A stretch of 64,000 nt of DNA, from contig CM070551.1 of the NCBI GenBank assembly GCA_036346405.1, forward strand, positions 60,654,488 through 60,718,487, written 5' to 3'. Both the position numbers and the translations under genes were made by a program. The stretch comes from Phyllostachys edulis (lineage: Eukaryota > Streptophyta > Magnoliopsida > Poales > Poaceae). This document shows positions 35,146-47,708 of the stretch, piece after piece; the first letter of the stretch is position 1; every line of letters starts with the position of its first letter. The notes under the pieces were generated by a model. It was not told where the DNA came from and did no database searches. It saw only the letters and a program-made list of their open reading frames with translations.

Positions 35146-38100
35146 GTGAATAAAAGCATAGCATGGGGCCAGTACATGAAGATTGCTTTCCAGCCCGAGG
35201 CGGCGATATACGGGAAACCGATGATGTACGTGAATTTTGTACGTAGGCCGCCGAGAAACCTTTATTATGCTGGTGCCTTAGGAAGTGGGCAATCGCTGGC
35301 GGAGCATGAAGATGATAGCACGAAATATGCTGTTTTGGAGGAAGTCCACGAGAGAAGACTTGCACATAATTTTATGTAAAATGAGAGAGGAGGGGGGGGG
35401 GACTGTGGTGGTCAGCCCGCTTTGACTACCACGAGTATCTACCAGACTAGTCTCTCGGATTGGAGTCCGAAGAGGACGCCGACCTAGGCTCGGATTGTAG
35501 CGAAGAGGACGCACCCTATTTTGGTGGTCCAACTGACGGAATTGTGTCATTAGAGGTGTCTTACCTGGCATGCAGACTTGATGACATCGTAGTGCGGTCG
35601 ATCATACTACCGCAAGAAGAAGGGTCCCAGTGGGGGTTTGATGCTGACACCTTCTTAGTTGAGCAGCACTTCCCTAACAAGGTGGTTGTGCAGCAAGCTA
35701 TAGCATGGTACGCCTTGTCCATCAGCCGTGTGTACTGGGTGCACCGGTCTAACTCAGGAGAATACGCAGTGAAGTGCCTAGTGGAATGTAATACCCCAAA
35801 TATAATTCGAGAGAGAATAATTAAAATTAGAGAGAAGGACCAAATAGAAAAGAGTTTAGCAGAAGGAAAAAAGGGGGGTTTTATGCAAATCCTCGGCAAC
35901 CTGGGCCTCGGGCCTTGGCCCAGGAGGCCCATGAGGGGCCGACCACCAATCAAAGAAGGTGGGAAACCCCTAGCACTACTGCAGCATGCGAGCTACAGTA
36001 CCCCCGCTGCTGCTACAGTGTCTTGCTACAGTAGACACACCCTTGCACTCCATTGCTATTCCCCTCCCTCTTGGTGGTGCTCTCCCATTGCTATCGGCCA
36101 AGAAGAAGGAAGGAGACAGAAGAAGAAGGAAGGGGAAGAAGGGAGGGGAGAGGGATCGTGTGGTGTTCATCGCGTTCGACAGCGGGTTCTTCAAGGGTAA
36201 TCCCAATTTCCCCTCGATTAGTTGCGCAATTAGTTAATTTAGCGATGTCGGTATTTAGGGCTGTTCAGGACAGATTAGAGAAGATAGAGGTTTTTATGTG
36301 TTTAAAGGCGGAATTAGTTCTGGACGTCTCTTAGAGTATTGTAGAGAACGTCGTCATCTTTCCGTGAAGTGCTAGAACACGTAATTTGGACCTCTGTAGC
36401 AGAAGTTATGATTTTTTTAGTGTCGCTGTCCTGCTAATCTATCAGCATTCTGACAGTTTGTAGAAAACTGGGTTAAGCCATTAGTTAAAGAAAAAATTAG
36501 AGGATCTTGTTATAATGAAAAATGTAGGTAATTTCCATACCTTTCCAGAAAGCTAAAGAACGTAAGATTTGGATACTCGTAGCAAAAGTTATGGTGGTTT
36601 TAGTGTACTGTCCAGAGAATCCGACGTGAAACTTGATGTCATTTAAATTGGCTTGGTAGGGGTATTAGATTGAAGATTCAGAAGGGCCCCTCAACTAGGT
36701 TTAGTTGGGGAATTTAATTACCTTTCCAGAACACCTTATTTGGACCCATGTAGTGAAAGTTATGAATTTTAGAAGTCGACTGTCCACAGAGGGGACAGAT
36801 CGATCGTTAGAAGTGGGTCGTTTGGAAGGCGCTTGAGAGTTTGACTTTTTCGTTTGAGCTATTAAATATGTCTTGGGTCCCATATGGTTGTCTTAGCTCG
36901 GTTCATAATTATGTTTAGGTGGGGGATTGGTCCCAGGGGCAGCGCCCTCTTCGCGTCTACCGTTTCCGCACGGTTGAGGCAAGTATCCTGTTTGTAGCAC
37001 AATTATGATTGTTTGATGTGATTGCTTGCGTTTTACTCGTACTAGTCATACATGGATGGTAGTGTGATGAATATGAATAGAACTTGGTGAATGTATGTTT
37101 ATGGTTAAAGCTTCTCTATGTATGTTGTTAATGCCGTACATGCTATTTGAGATATGAAGTTGTGGTATGTACCTGTTGATTCATATGTATGAAAGATAGG
37201 GTCATAGTACATACACATATTGGAAGCATACCTGAGACTTGGTCACGTGGTGACCAAGCATATACAGTTGAGGTCTCCGTCATGTAAATGACGGGCTTGT
37301 GGTCCCCACATTCGTGGAATGTGGGCATTGAGTAGAGGTCCCCATCATGAATATGATGGGCAATGGTCCCTATACTCATGGAGTATAAGCTCTTGGTCCT
37401 CGTGCGGAGAGAGCGAGCAAGGGTATACATCGACGGTTGTATACCCCGTATTATCGGTAAAATGCGAAAAGAGATAAAGATTAAAAGATGCATTGCATGT
37501 TCGCGTTACATAAGCATGGGAGTATTTTTAGTGTAATGCTTCTGTTGGCATGTTGATGCCATAACTGTATGTTTAATGTTTCTTTTATAGATACTTGCTG
37601 AGTCCTTGGACTCACCCTTGTTTTGATGTGTTTTTAGGTACCACAGGCAAGAACGACATGCATGGGAGGGAGTAGTTTTGTTGGGATGCACTCACTACCA
37701 TTCATCCTAAAGGAAGAATATCATTTAGTTTATACTCTATAAATAAGCAAACTGATTGAGATTCTCTCATAGCTTTGGTTGAATGCTTTGGCTTATTTGT
37801 AATAATGAGATTAACGAAGTTAGATTATGCTTATTATTGTTTTATCGGAATAGACTATTTTGCATGCTTGAATGAATTTGGATATTGAATTATTGTTAAT
37901 GTTATATTTAACTGTTGAAACCTTGGTATAGTTAACTATACAAAGGAGGTTTTGTTGAAAAATTTGGTAAATGGTCTTAGTAGCATTGTTTAATTTTATT
38001 TTAGTAGCATTCTAGGCTTAATGTTGAGCTGGGGTGTTACAGCTGCCCTGGAAAGGTCAACGCTCACCGAGCAAAGTTCTTCGGTTCGGTCTTCAAGGTC

Positions 38101-38515
38101 ATGGCGGTGACTAACCATACTTGCGAGCTTAGCGAGCCGCTGCGACAACATCAGAATATGACTTCCGCATATGTGACAAGCCTCATCAGCCACCTAGTTG
38201 TGGAAGACATGTCCGTCTCCCCCAAGATGCTACTGTTAGAAGTCGGCAATCTAGTTGGTTATCCAGTCAGCTATATCAAGATCCGACGAGCTAAGCAAAA
38301 TGTTATCGAGTCCATATATGAGACATACGAAGAGACACACTATCTTGTGCCGAGAATGCTTCACTAGATTGCCGAAACAAACCCCAGCACGTACATAAAC
38401 AATGTTGAAAATGAAGATACTGATAGAGGCCCCAACTGTTTCATACTAGATCAGGTGTTTTGGGTTTTTGTCTAGGTCATAGAGGACTTCAAGTTTTGTC
38501 GTCCGTCCTCACGAT
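35146..38515 (+). pseudogene. Mutator-like (MULE/MuDR) transposase remnant, split by an LTR
   Basis: The + strand frame 35460-35786 carries QHFPNKVVVQQAIAWYALS and VYWVHRSNSGEYAVKC, the MuDR-type DNA-binding domain. After the LTR the frame resumes at about 38045 with CPGKVNAHRAKFFGSVFKV and NHTCEL. KC, CP and H-T-C form the WRKY/GCM1-like zinc site, so the LTR separates the first Cys ligand from the second. RAKQNVIESIYETYEETHY follows, then an in-frame TAG (38366), then NPSTYINN and about IEDFKFCRP, where homology ends before the DDE catalytic core. A short frame at 35146-35379 may be N-terminal. The copy is inactive. Confidence 0.75.
35787..38041 (+). mobile_element. Solo LTR (family of the 51370 element) inside the MULE transposase
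   Basis: A 2255-bp segment starts TGTAATACCCC and ends GGGGTGTTACA. Its opening section matches 51370-51500 and 57917-58060 in order and wording (for example CAGGAGGCCCATGAGGGGCCG). No coding interior is present. The flanks TGGAA and GCTGC do not match, so the usual 5-bp duplication is missing. That could reflect recombination between two insertions or a small deletion at the edge. Confidence 0.75.
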
Positions 38516-41071
38516 GAATGTTGCTTTCCTCACTTCTAAAAGAATGGGTGTAGTACTTGGTATGCACGACCTAACAGTTCCGTCATAATTGGAAATTTAC
38601 TGGGATTGGTATATACGCATATATTGTGTGGTCCTTTTTGTTTAAAGAGCGGCAGGAGCATTGCCAGCTTAATTAAAGGGAATGACTAGCAACCGGATGT
38701 ACACGCTTCCTTCAGTCGTTAGATCTCCCTTCAACCGTCAGATCTCATTTTGATGGACCACAACGAAAAGTCTTAATTTGGCACAACAAAAATTCTTGAG
38801 CCACAACAGTCAGTTCAGTTCCATGGCTGCAACAAAATTCCTAATCCGATGCAAAAAACACAAACTCAAACAAAAAAATTATACAACAAATGAGAACAAC
38901 TGAGGCAACAAATAGAAGAATCTATTGCAACAAAATTAAAACATTGTTGCAACAAAAATAAAAAAAACCAGTAAATCAGCCCCAAAATTTTGGAGTGTTG
39001 TAACATTCGAAAGCAATCGCTGCAACAACTTGATTTACTGGTGCCAATATTTTAGATGGGCTCAGAGTAGAAGGAGGAGGCAGAATCAGAACAATCGAAA
39101 ATCTTCACCGCGACATTTTGGAAAATCAGTTGCAAAATCTCGGCGAGGTCAGTGGCAAGAAGCTCGTCAGGGTGGTGATAGAGCACCGAGGGGTAGCTAG
39201 AGGCGGCTTGGTTGGACCTCACCAATAGCTCAACAGAAGGCTCTAATGGCGGTCGCTTGGTTTGATCTAACCGTAGGTGGGTTGCTAGAGCTCATCAGTG
39301 GAGGCTCGTCAGTGAATGTGCCCGAACTAACAATCAATCACAAAGATGTTGAAACACGAAAATTCAGAGTGGTACAACCACACTTGGTTCAATAATAGTT
39401 TGTTCAAGACTTAATTAATGTATTTGCTTCATAGAACTGTAGCAGCAACGTTATTGTGTTTTGTAATTCTTACTGAAAGAGTTTTCTTGATAGAAAAGTA
39501 CACTCCATTTCTTTATGCTCAGAAAGTCTGCAAAAAAATTCTGGTTTTGGTTAGTTCAACGAAATATCTTGGTTCTTGATCAAACAATAACTTCGTAGGA
39601 CCGGGAGTTCTGCTCGTCATCCTGAAGGCTGAGGGCAGCCATGTCCATCATTTTCAGCATATTATTACCGAGTCTTGAAGACTGAAGAGCCCATCAAGTT
39701 GATTTTTGTTCAGATCGATAATTAGAGGTTTATATGGCATTTTGTTTGTTCATACCTCATACTTTTTTACAAAAGAATAAACTTTATATGGAATTCCAAA
39801 TTATAATTTGATCATTTATATTTGAAGATGCATGCATTTCTAGCTTCAATTAGGCGATAACTTTGCCGATTATAGTTTACTAATGTTCCAACCCAAATGC
39901 AGTGTACAATAGCATGCCGACTCAAATGCCGGCGAGCAGACCATTTGGGATCGCAATCCTGAAAGGTAGGGTTCTCGGCTCGAGGCCTCCACATGCGCCT
40001 CGAGCATTCGTGGCCACCTCAAATTGCTACTGCACATAGCCTAAACTTCCAATGCCTCCTAAGCCTACGACCGACGGCAGGGAAGAAACATGCAGAAAGA
40101 GTACTCCCACCGGAGCAAATGGAGACGCTGGAGATACTTCCCTATGTCTTGCCTCTGTCACTCTCACTCACTCTGTATCTTTCTCTCTGCCTTTATTGGG
40201 CATCTCTTGGTTCTCCCTCTTGTTCTCCCTCTTGCTTCTGTTAAGATATGCATTGTTGGCATGTGCAATTATGCAGCAACAGTAAGTGCCCCATAACTTT
40301 AACTTCTCACAGCTCATCTGTCTATGCTAACACAATGGCATTGTGCCTCCCAAACTTTAATTTCAGCGTGAGTATATTTGAAGCTAGCTGGAAACTCAAA
40401 CAGGTACAACAGCACTTGGTTACTCCTATGTTTGTGACACCATACACACTAACTTGATTACTGAGTACGTAATGCTTACTGAAATACCTGTTGTGAATTG
40501 TGAGAAAACCTGCTGCTGATGCAAAGGACATTCCACATACCAATTCTTGTCTTTTTTTTACAGTTTTGTGAATTGTCGTTTGTACAACTATATTCATCAT
40601 GAGAGTTGTTTCTAATTATACTTGTACTATTTGTAGAGTATACTATACATGTGCTTGGTGCCAAAAGTTCCAATTGTTCATCTGTGCTTGGTCCGATTTA
40701 TAATTACAATTGTGAAGTTGACGACCTAGTAACTTACGGTTGCCACTAGTTTTTATTTCGAGTTTGAGGTCCCATTTTTTGGGTGTAAACTGTCAAGAGT
40801 TTGTATCTAATACTTCTTGCAATAGGAGGTTCACAGGGAGTCAGTGACCTGTGTGCATATTTACTAAACGATAAAACCACTAGTTCTAATGTCGTGTTTG
40901 ATGTCCCATCTTCAGGTTTCAACTGTTAGAAGTGTATCTAATAGTCTGTTAGGAAAATAGAGACAAAATGGACACATATTTTTACGTGAAAAATCCTCAC
41001 AGGAAAAAACCACGAGCACTAACCGGCGATGATCATTATATGATGAGTGATTACAAAACATAAGAGATTAT
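38516..41071. other. Unassigned interval
   Basis: AT-rich sequence with CAACAAAAATT / TGCAACAAAA-like words at 38760-39010 and a CTCT-rich segment at 40140-40230. No ORF with a recognisable domain. Probably old transposon debris. Confidence 0.35.
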
Positions 41072-43150
41072 TGTCGGGACCCACAAATGCAATTCTGGAC
41101 CCTCTGTATATACTACACCAGTTCCACGATCAGTAGCTAGTGCATACAATAGAATCATCGTTGATAACAAGTTCGAATCACGAAATAACATTAATAAATA
41201 ACTGAGTGCCGGCCTTATGGCCAGTTATTACAAAAGAGGCCAAAAGACCTTAAATCTTACAACAGCGGAAACAGCAAAAGAGTAAACTCCGAGTGGTGAC
41301 CCATGAAATTGCCCACCAGCATTCGACTGGGGAGTATGGCCTAGTACTCTGGATGTCCTTCGTCAAAGCCACATGCGAATTAGTCGTAGTCGTCCACGGC
41401 ACCATTGAAGACTTCTGAGATTTATTTTAAATGTAGCATGTGAGTACATAAAGTACTCCGCGAGTCTTGGGAAATATGCATATGCATAGTTTTAACAAAT
41501 GTGGCTTATACGGTTTTTTTGTTGCATAAAGTAATATTTTAAGTTTAAACATCTTTCATAAAGCACATTTGACAAAAGTTGTTTCGATAAATAAATTAAT
41601 CGTATCACTAGTGGAGATTCTAGCTACCAACTACTAGCATCAAGGCTCTACCCGCCAAGGTTTCAAAGATAGGGCTCTAGCTGCCCAACTGGCTCTAGTT
41701 GCCAGAAAACTACCCAAGAGTCCCAACTGCTCCCGGTTCCCAAAATTTACTCTTTTGAAAACAAAACCAAAATCTGCCATGTGAAAATGCACCTTGCCCG
41801 CCCTTGACCATAGACACGACTATTCGAATAGTTTTACACTCTGTAGAGGTTGTACAACTTGACCCAGTACACGAGATAATCGACTTATAATGTCAACCAT
41901 GAAACGCTTCCTTGGGCGTGCGACTAAGCGATTATCACATGGCTTTTACAATACTTTATCCTCACATTAGGCCACCCGATGAGCTTAACCCCAAGTTTGG
42001 ACGTCATTTATCAGCGACCCGGAGCTCACCGTTATGGGGGATAACCTGCCCAGACATGGATGTCTATTACCATCACCCGTGCAAGCCCCGACAGACATGG
42101 ACGTTAATTACCATCGTCTGCACTACCCAGGTAACTCCTACCATCTATAGTCTGCGGGCATAATGCTAAAACATAGTAAATTATTTAGCCAGGTCCTTCT
42201 TATTTAGGACATGTGGTTGCACGGTATTGCTTAGTTTGGATAATCACAAGCGGCGGTTCTTAATATGACTTGGGCGGAACTTTACATAATACAAGTTCTC
42301 GTGCTCTAGCTGCACCCATCTGAACTTACCATCCACCTAAGTCTATAATATATTTTCATCATTTTATTTTATTTTTCAAATACTGACATTACCTAATGTC
42401 ATACATTTTCCAAACAAAGCATAAAGGGCAATAATGGTTTGTCTCCCCCAAAGGTTAAATAAAGCCGTAAAGCATGTCTAAGCAATTCTACCGTACAAAA
42501 CTATTTTGCAAAGTTGTAATTAATATTACAGAATTTCTACGTTAGGGTTACAAATGTATAGGATAACCAATATCAAGGAAGACAGTAACAATCTTTAGGC
42601 TTTAACTAATAACCTACAATTTAAACTCATCATTTAAATAAAATAGCAACGCATAATAACATAATTTACAAATCATAGGTTCAAAATGGTCAAAGGAGAC
42701 TCGCCTACGTTGACGTCGGCGGAAAGTTCTTGCTGTAGGTCGGAAACTTCTACGGTGACGTCGGGTTCTACGCGCAAAACGAGAAACACTAATAAATAAA
42801 TACAAATAAAATCACAAAAAAAATAAAATATATACCAGAAGAAATATTAGAATTTTATACGAATTTAGAAACTCGAATCACTGGATTCGGAGTTCGGACG
42901 ACGGAGAATGATCGATTGGATGATCAAATGGAATGGAAATTCCAGAAAATTACAAAACGAGGGAATATTCCTCGGAATCTTCTTTTTGGGTGGAATTTTG
43001 GTTTTAAATGAGTGTATGACGCGTGGGGCACGGCTGTCTGACCCATGAAAAAGAATTGATAACTTGAAAACTATGTGGTTTTCTCAAGATTCGAACCCAA
43101 GACCTATGGCACCCGAATACTATCTTGCCTCATCTAACCAACTGAGCCAA
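41072..43150 (-). mobile_element. Reverse-oriented gypsy-type LTR fragment
   Basis: Starts TGTCGGGACCC on the + strand. Words at 41815-41890 recur at 670-760 and those at 42190-42240 recur at 15830-15880. The A-rich stretch at 42780-42900, with ATACGAATTTAGAAACTCGAATC, parallels 16440-16560. GATTCGAACCCAAGACC at 43087-43104 is a phrase common in grass gypsy LTRs. The right end was not fixed. Confidence 0.45.
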
Positions 43151-43890
43151 ACTGCTCTTGTGACAAATACACAAAGCCAAAATAATTAAAGCAAGGTAGG
43201 GGTGGATATCGAGCCAGGTCCTCGTCTTATCGAGCTTTTTGCAAAATTGACACAGTTTGATTTAATATCATTTTATTTATAGTTTGGAAGTATTTTTAGA
43301 ACCAAGCTAGCGATCCGAGCCGAGCCGAGCCGAGCCCAAGCGAAATCCAATTTCATTCGAAATCGACTCATTGAAATGTTTAACCAATTAACGAGTGTAA
43401 TTGGAGCAATTTTGAACCGAGCCAATGAGCTTTTTTTCCACCCCTAAAGCAAGGAAACAGAGAAGCTTCAACTAACAAAAAAAGAACATAACAGAGGACG
43501 GAGCTCCGGCCATGGCAGTGGTGCCGACATAGGAGGCGGCGAGATGGACGACCAAGCATGAAAATGGGAGCCCCATGGGGTCCCTCTACCCCTAGGAGGC
43601 AGTGGCTCGGTCAGCGAGGCACTGGAATAGTGGCGGTGCATCCTTGGGCGGCAGCATGCACGGGCAGTATGGTGGCGGCGACGGTCCAGAGGCTTCAGAA
43701 CGAAGAGAGGGTGAGCACAGGCATGGCCTCGACACATAGAACGCGTAGGTGAAGATGGTTTGGCCATAGAGTGGCTGGAACAGCGGGGCGATGGTGAACG
43801 TCATGAAAACGGAGGCGTCACAGGTGGCGGAGCTCTACGGCGAAGCATTGGATAAAATGAGAATTGGCACAGCTAGAGGAAGTGGTGTTG
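43151..43890. other. Unassigned interval with a GAGCC microsatellite
   Basis: Contains four GAGCC units near 43317-43337 and a GC-rich stretch (43490-43760) open on both strands. No domain was recognised. It may be the remainder of the preceding LTR or its leader. Confidence 0.3.
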
Positions 43891-44929
43891 TGTAACAGCC
43901 CAAAATTTCATAAAGGCAAAAAGATGGGATTTTTAAAACTTATTGTATAACAACTATTGTTGCGTGTCTTGATCACCCCTTTTCAATTCATGTTGGACTT
44001 TATTGTGTTTTCTCATTTGGACTGCATCTTCTCAATTCTTATTTTTGGATGTCATTCGGCATTTAATGCCCGTCACCCAAGCCGCACGACCTCTACACTG
44101 TGTTGGTCATACCATCAACAACCCCAACCACTCTGACCACTCCCCCTAGTCAGGTCGTTCATATACATATATGGGGCACAAGACCTTGGGACCTCCTTGT
44201 TACTTTTCTTTGCCAATTCTAGTGCTAGCCTCATTCTCTTCTTTCTCCAGGAGAGCTCGAGCTCCAATCCAGCTTGTGCCCTCGTCTCTGTCTAACGCCC
44301 CCCACACCACCGCCTTACCGCAGGCAACCATCGCCTTGGAGACCCCTCTCCTCTCACCTTCGACCAGAACATTCCAAGACATCCGAGTAGGCCAAGCACC
44401 AGCTTCCAGAGAGCAACCTTGAAGACCAAAGACCACCCTCATCTCCCTCAAGCTACTTGCAGCACAAAGCTTCTTCCATTGCTGTGATCCATCGTCACTA
44501 GCTCAGCTTCGGCTAACCATCCCCCAGATTCCATACCGGTAAGTTCTTAGCGGCCAAATACTCTTCCTAGTTTTGAGCCACCTTGTTCCTTCTTTGTTGT
44601 TTCTCTGGTTCTTCCTCTGGCTGTTTCATTGGTTGATCGATCACGTAAAGAAGTCGAACCTGGCTTTCTTCAATCACCGTTGTGTAGTCGAAGACCTCTC
44701 TCATTTGATTACGCACGGTTAAAAGCTCTTTCCGTGACCCTCTTGGGTCGTAACACTTTCACGACCTCCCTTGGTCGTAGCGTCTTCCGTGACCTCCCAG
44801 TAGCATCTCCATTTCCTTGAATTCTCAAATAAACAGAAACATTTTGTTTTGATGAGAGTTCAAAGCTTATTTGGAAATTCTATACGAAACCTCCCTCGGC
44901 GCTCATCTTGGCCGTCGCGACCTCCTTTG

Positions 44930-45695
44930 CATTCATCTTGACTATCGAGACCTCCCTTGGTCCCATCGTAACCGTCGGGACCTCCTTTGCGTACATCTAA
45001 CGGTCCAGACTTCCCCCTCACTTAGATCTAAGAGCCTAGACCTCTCCTTGTTTAGATCCAAGGGCTCAGACCTCTCCTCGCTTAAATCTAAAGGCTCAGA
45101 CCTCCCCTCGTTTAGATCCAAGGGCTCAGACCTCTCCTCACTTGAATCTAAAGGCTCAAACCTCCCCTCGTTTAGATCTAAGGGCTCAGACCTCTCCTCG
45201 CTTGAATCTAAAGGCTCAGACATCCCCTCGTTTAGATCCAAGTGCTCAGACCTCTCCTCGCTTGAATCTAAAGGCTCAGACCTCCCCTCGTTTACATCTA
45301 AGGGCCCAGACCTCTCCTCGCTTGAATCTGAAGGCTCAGACCTCCCCTCGTTTAGATCCAAGGGCTCAGACCTCTCCTCGCTTGAATCTAAAGGCTTAGA
45401 CCTCCCCTCGTTTAGATCCAAGGGCTCAGACCTCTCCTCGCTTAAATCTAAATGCTCAGGCCTCCTCTCGTTTAAATCTAAGGGCTCAGACCTCTCCTCG
45501 CTTGAATCTAAAGGCCCAGACCTTCCCTCGTTTAGATCTAAGGGCTCAGACCTCCCCTCGCTGAGATTCAAGGGCCCAGACTTCCCCTCGCTTAAATATA
45601 AAGAACCAGACCTCCCTTTATTTAGATCTAACAGCCCAGACCTCCCCTTCACTTAGATTTAAAGGTACAGACCTCCCTTCATTTAGATCTCACAG
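44930..45695. repeat. 30-bp tandem array (GGCTCAGACCTC type), part 1
   Basis: More than twenty units of about 30 bp, alternating two forms (…CTCTCCTCGCTTGAATC and …CTCCCCTCGTTTAGATC), giving a 60-bp higher-order period. Because the unit is a multiple of three, long frames are open on both strands (44871-45656 + and 44942-45652 -). They translate into monotonous SDLSSLESKG / EPLDLNEGRS repeats. I do not regard these as genes. Confidence 0.85.
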
Positions 45696-46473
45696 CCTAG
45701 TGTAAGGTCGAGGAGGTCGACTAGAGGGAGGGTGAATAGGCGATTTTAAAATTTCTTTGGCTAAAACCGAGTTTTATGCGGAATTGTAAATCAATTCGGT
45801 TTTGCACAATTAAAGCCTAAATTAACTAGTCTTTACTAAGTGCACCAATAATAAGAGACTATATAAATGATAGCAATCATACACATACAAGTAAGCAATT
45901 TAAATACAAGTAATGTAAATTGCACAATGCAAAGCACAAGCAATCAAACCACAATGACACAACGATGTTTTACCGTGGTGATCGGAGACTTGCCGGTCTC
46001 CCCTAATCCACGTTGAGGTAAGCCCAAAATCAATTGAACCGGCTCCACGAATTAAGCCAAACCCTCTGAGGTAAGTCCAACCACTTGGACCGGTTCCAAA
46101 CCGAACCAACACCTCGCTCCACTAGGGTTGTTTTTTCCTCCACTCCGGAGATGGCGAGCACCACACCACTCACAAACCGCCGGGCCTTCTCACAAGCTTC
46201 TTTGAGAAGATCACCGGACCAACGACGCCACCACGCCGTCTAGGTATCGGCAAACACCAAGAGTAACAAGTCTCCAACTTTCACTTGAACCAATCAAGTG
46301 TCTAAGCTCAATGGATACGAAATCCACCACCTAAGGCAACACATGCACTTAGGGTTTGTTCTCTAAGCTCACTAAGTGCAACACATGCACAAAAGAGTGT
46401 AGAGGGCTTGCTCTTTGCTCAATGAAATGTCTAAGGGTACCACCCACCTCCCCAAGGCCGGCCAAGGTGGGTA

Positions 46474-46481
46474 TTTAAAGC
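46474..46481 (-). promoter_or_regulatory. TATA-like box of solo LTR
   Basis: Minus-strand TTTAAATA within GGGCTTTAAATACCCACC, in the same place relative to the palindrome array as the TATA boxes at 17828 and 28106. Confidence 0.5.
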
Positions 46482-46529
46482 CCACACACAAAAACTAGCT
46501 GTTGGAAGCAAAGTCCCTGAACAAATCAG

Positions 46530-47330
46530 GACAATCGGTAGTACCGCCAACCAATGGCCGGTACTACCGCATCTATATGATCAGCACAGCAACGGCTACA
46601 AAACTAGCCATTGGAAAGGGATGCGGTACTACCGCCAACGCATGGCCGGTAGTTCCGTTCACCGGTAGTTCTGCACAAGGCATTGCGGTACTACCGCTCA
46701 ACAAGAGAGAGCAACACATGCTCACGAAAATGGCTAAGAACCAAATTGCATCCCTTCTGGAAATTACGTACCGCCAACATATGATTGGTACTTTCGAGAT
46801 GCGGTACTACCGCGTACACAATGCCGGTATTACCGCTCCACCAAAGAGCACGCAATGGTCTGAAAACACACGTAACTGGAAAAAGCATACCGCTTCACTC
46901 TCGGTTCTACCGAAGTGCGGTAGTACTGCGCACACAACGTCGGTACTACCGTTCCATACGAGACCAGTCCATTTCAGCACAAACGAAAGCACTGACACGT
47001 GGACGGCTGAGATTCAAATGGCCATTTGGACCGCGTGTCTAAGCCATTAGATCTGGGCTCCATTCGGACGGTCCGAACGTTCACGCATTTTGGACCATTA
47101 GATCAAGATCTAACGTCCCACGCTCGGTGCTCCGAATGTCCACCGGTAGTACCGCCACCAAGGCCGGTACTACCTCTCAACGGTAATTCCGTGATCTCAA
47201 CGTCGGTACTACCGCATCACCTCAGAGCAACACATGCTCAACTGTTGTGGTAGTTCCACCAAAGAACCACCAGTTATACCGCAGAGCGGTAGTTCCGCGC
47301 AACACATGCCGGTACTACCGATTCTCAACA
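46530..47330. repeat. Palindrome array GCGGT-nnn-ACCGC in the solo LTR
   Basis: Copies include CGGTAGTACCGCC (about 46534), CCGGTACTACCGC (about 46558), GCGGTACTACCGCC (about 46622), GCGGTACTACCGC (about 46686 and 46800), GCCGGTATTACCGC (about 46823) and CGGTAGTACCGCC (about 47143). Adjacent copies are often 20-30 bp apart. TTCGGACGGTCCGAA occurs once near 47063. Confidence 0.8.
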
Positions 47331-47362
47331 AAAAGCATAGTTTGCATTCGTTTCAACTCAAT

Positions 47363-47708
47363 TTTGCAAAACACATTTGCCAAATTGATACGTGATGCAA
47401 ACACAAGTCAAATGCAAGATTCTCAATAAGTTACAAAACACATTTGCCAACTTTTAGAATCAATATCACAAGAAATAAGGTACATGGACTTAAAACAATT
47501 TGCAAAACACATTCGCAAACTAAGTCACATGCTACAAGGAATAAACATGAGCCACAATTATTTGCAAAACACATTCACAAATATTGGCAACATATTAACA
47601 AGGATAAGGTACATGGCTACAACCATTTATAAAACACATTTGCAAACTAGTCACGTGCTACAACAATTAAGCACAGAGCTTTAACTATTTGCAAAACACA
47701 TTCGCAAA
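47363..47708. repeat. Six-copy ~65-bp tandem repeat with TTTGC...GCAAA core
   Basis: The core TTTGCAAAACACATTYGCAA or a close variant starts at 47363, 47431, 47499, 47561, 47626 and 47688, so the spacings are 68, 68, 62, 65 and 62. Most copies have inverted arms TTTGC/GCAAA. The units lie in U3 of the solo LTR, upstream of the palindrome array in element sense. Confidence 0.8.

Noticed and set aside
40090..40296. Possible small membrane protein (Leu/Ser-rich ORFs)
   Set aside because: Hydrophobicity comes from a CTCT-rich tract; three overlapping frames look alike and no homology was recognised.
44871..45656. 261-residue + frame and 236-residue - frame as repeat-protein genes
   Set aside because: Both exist only because a 30-bp unit is a multiple of three; monotonous composition, open on both strands, inside an LTR.
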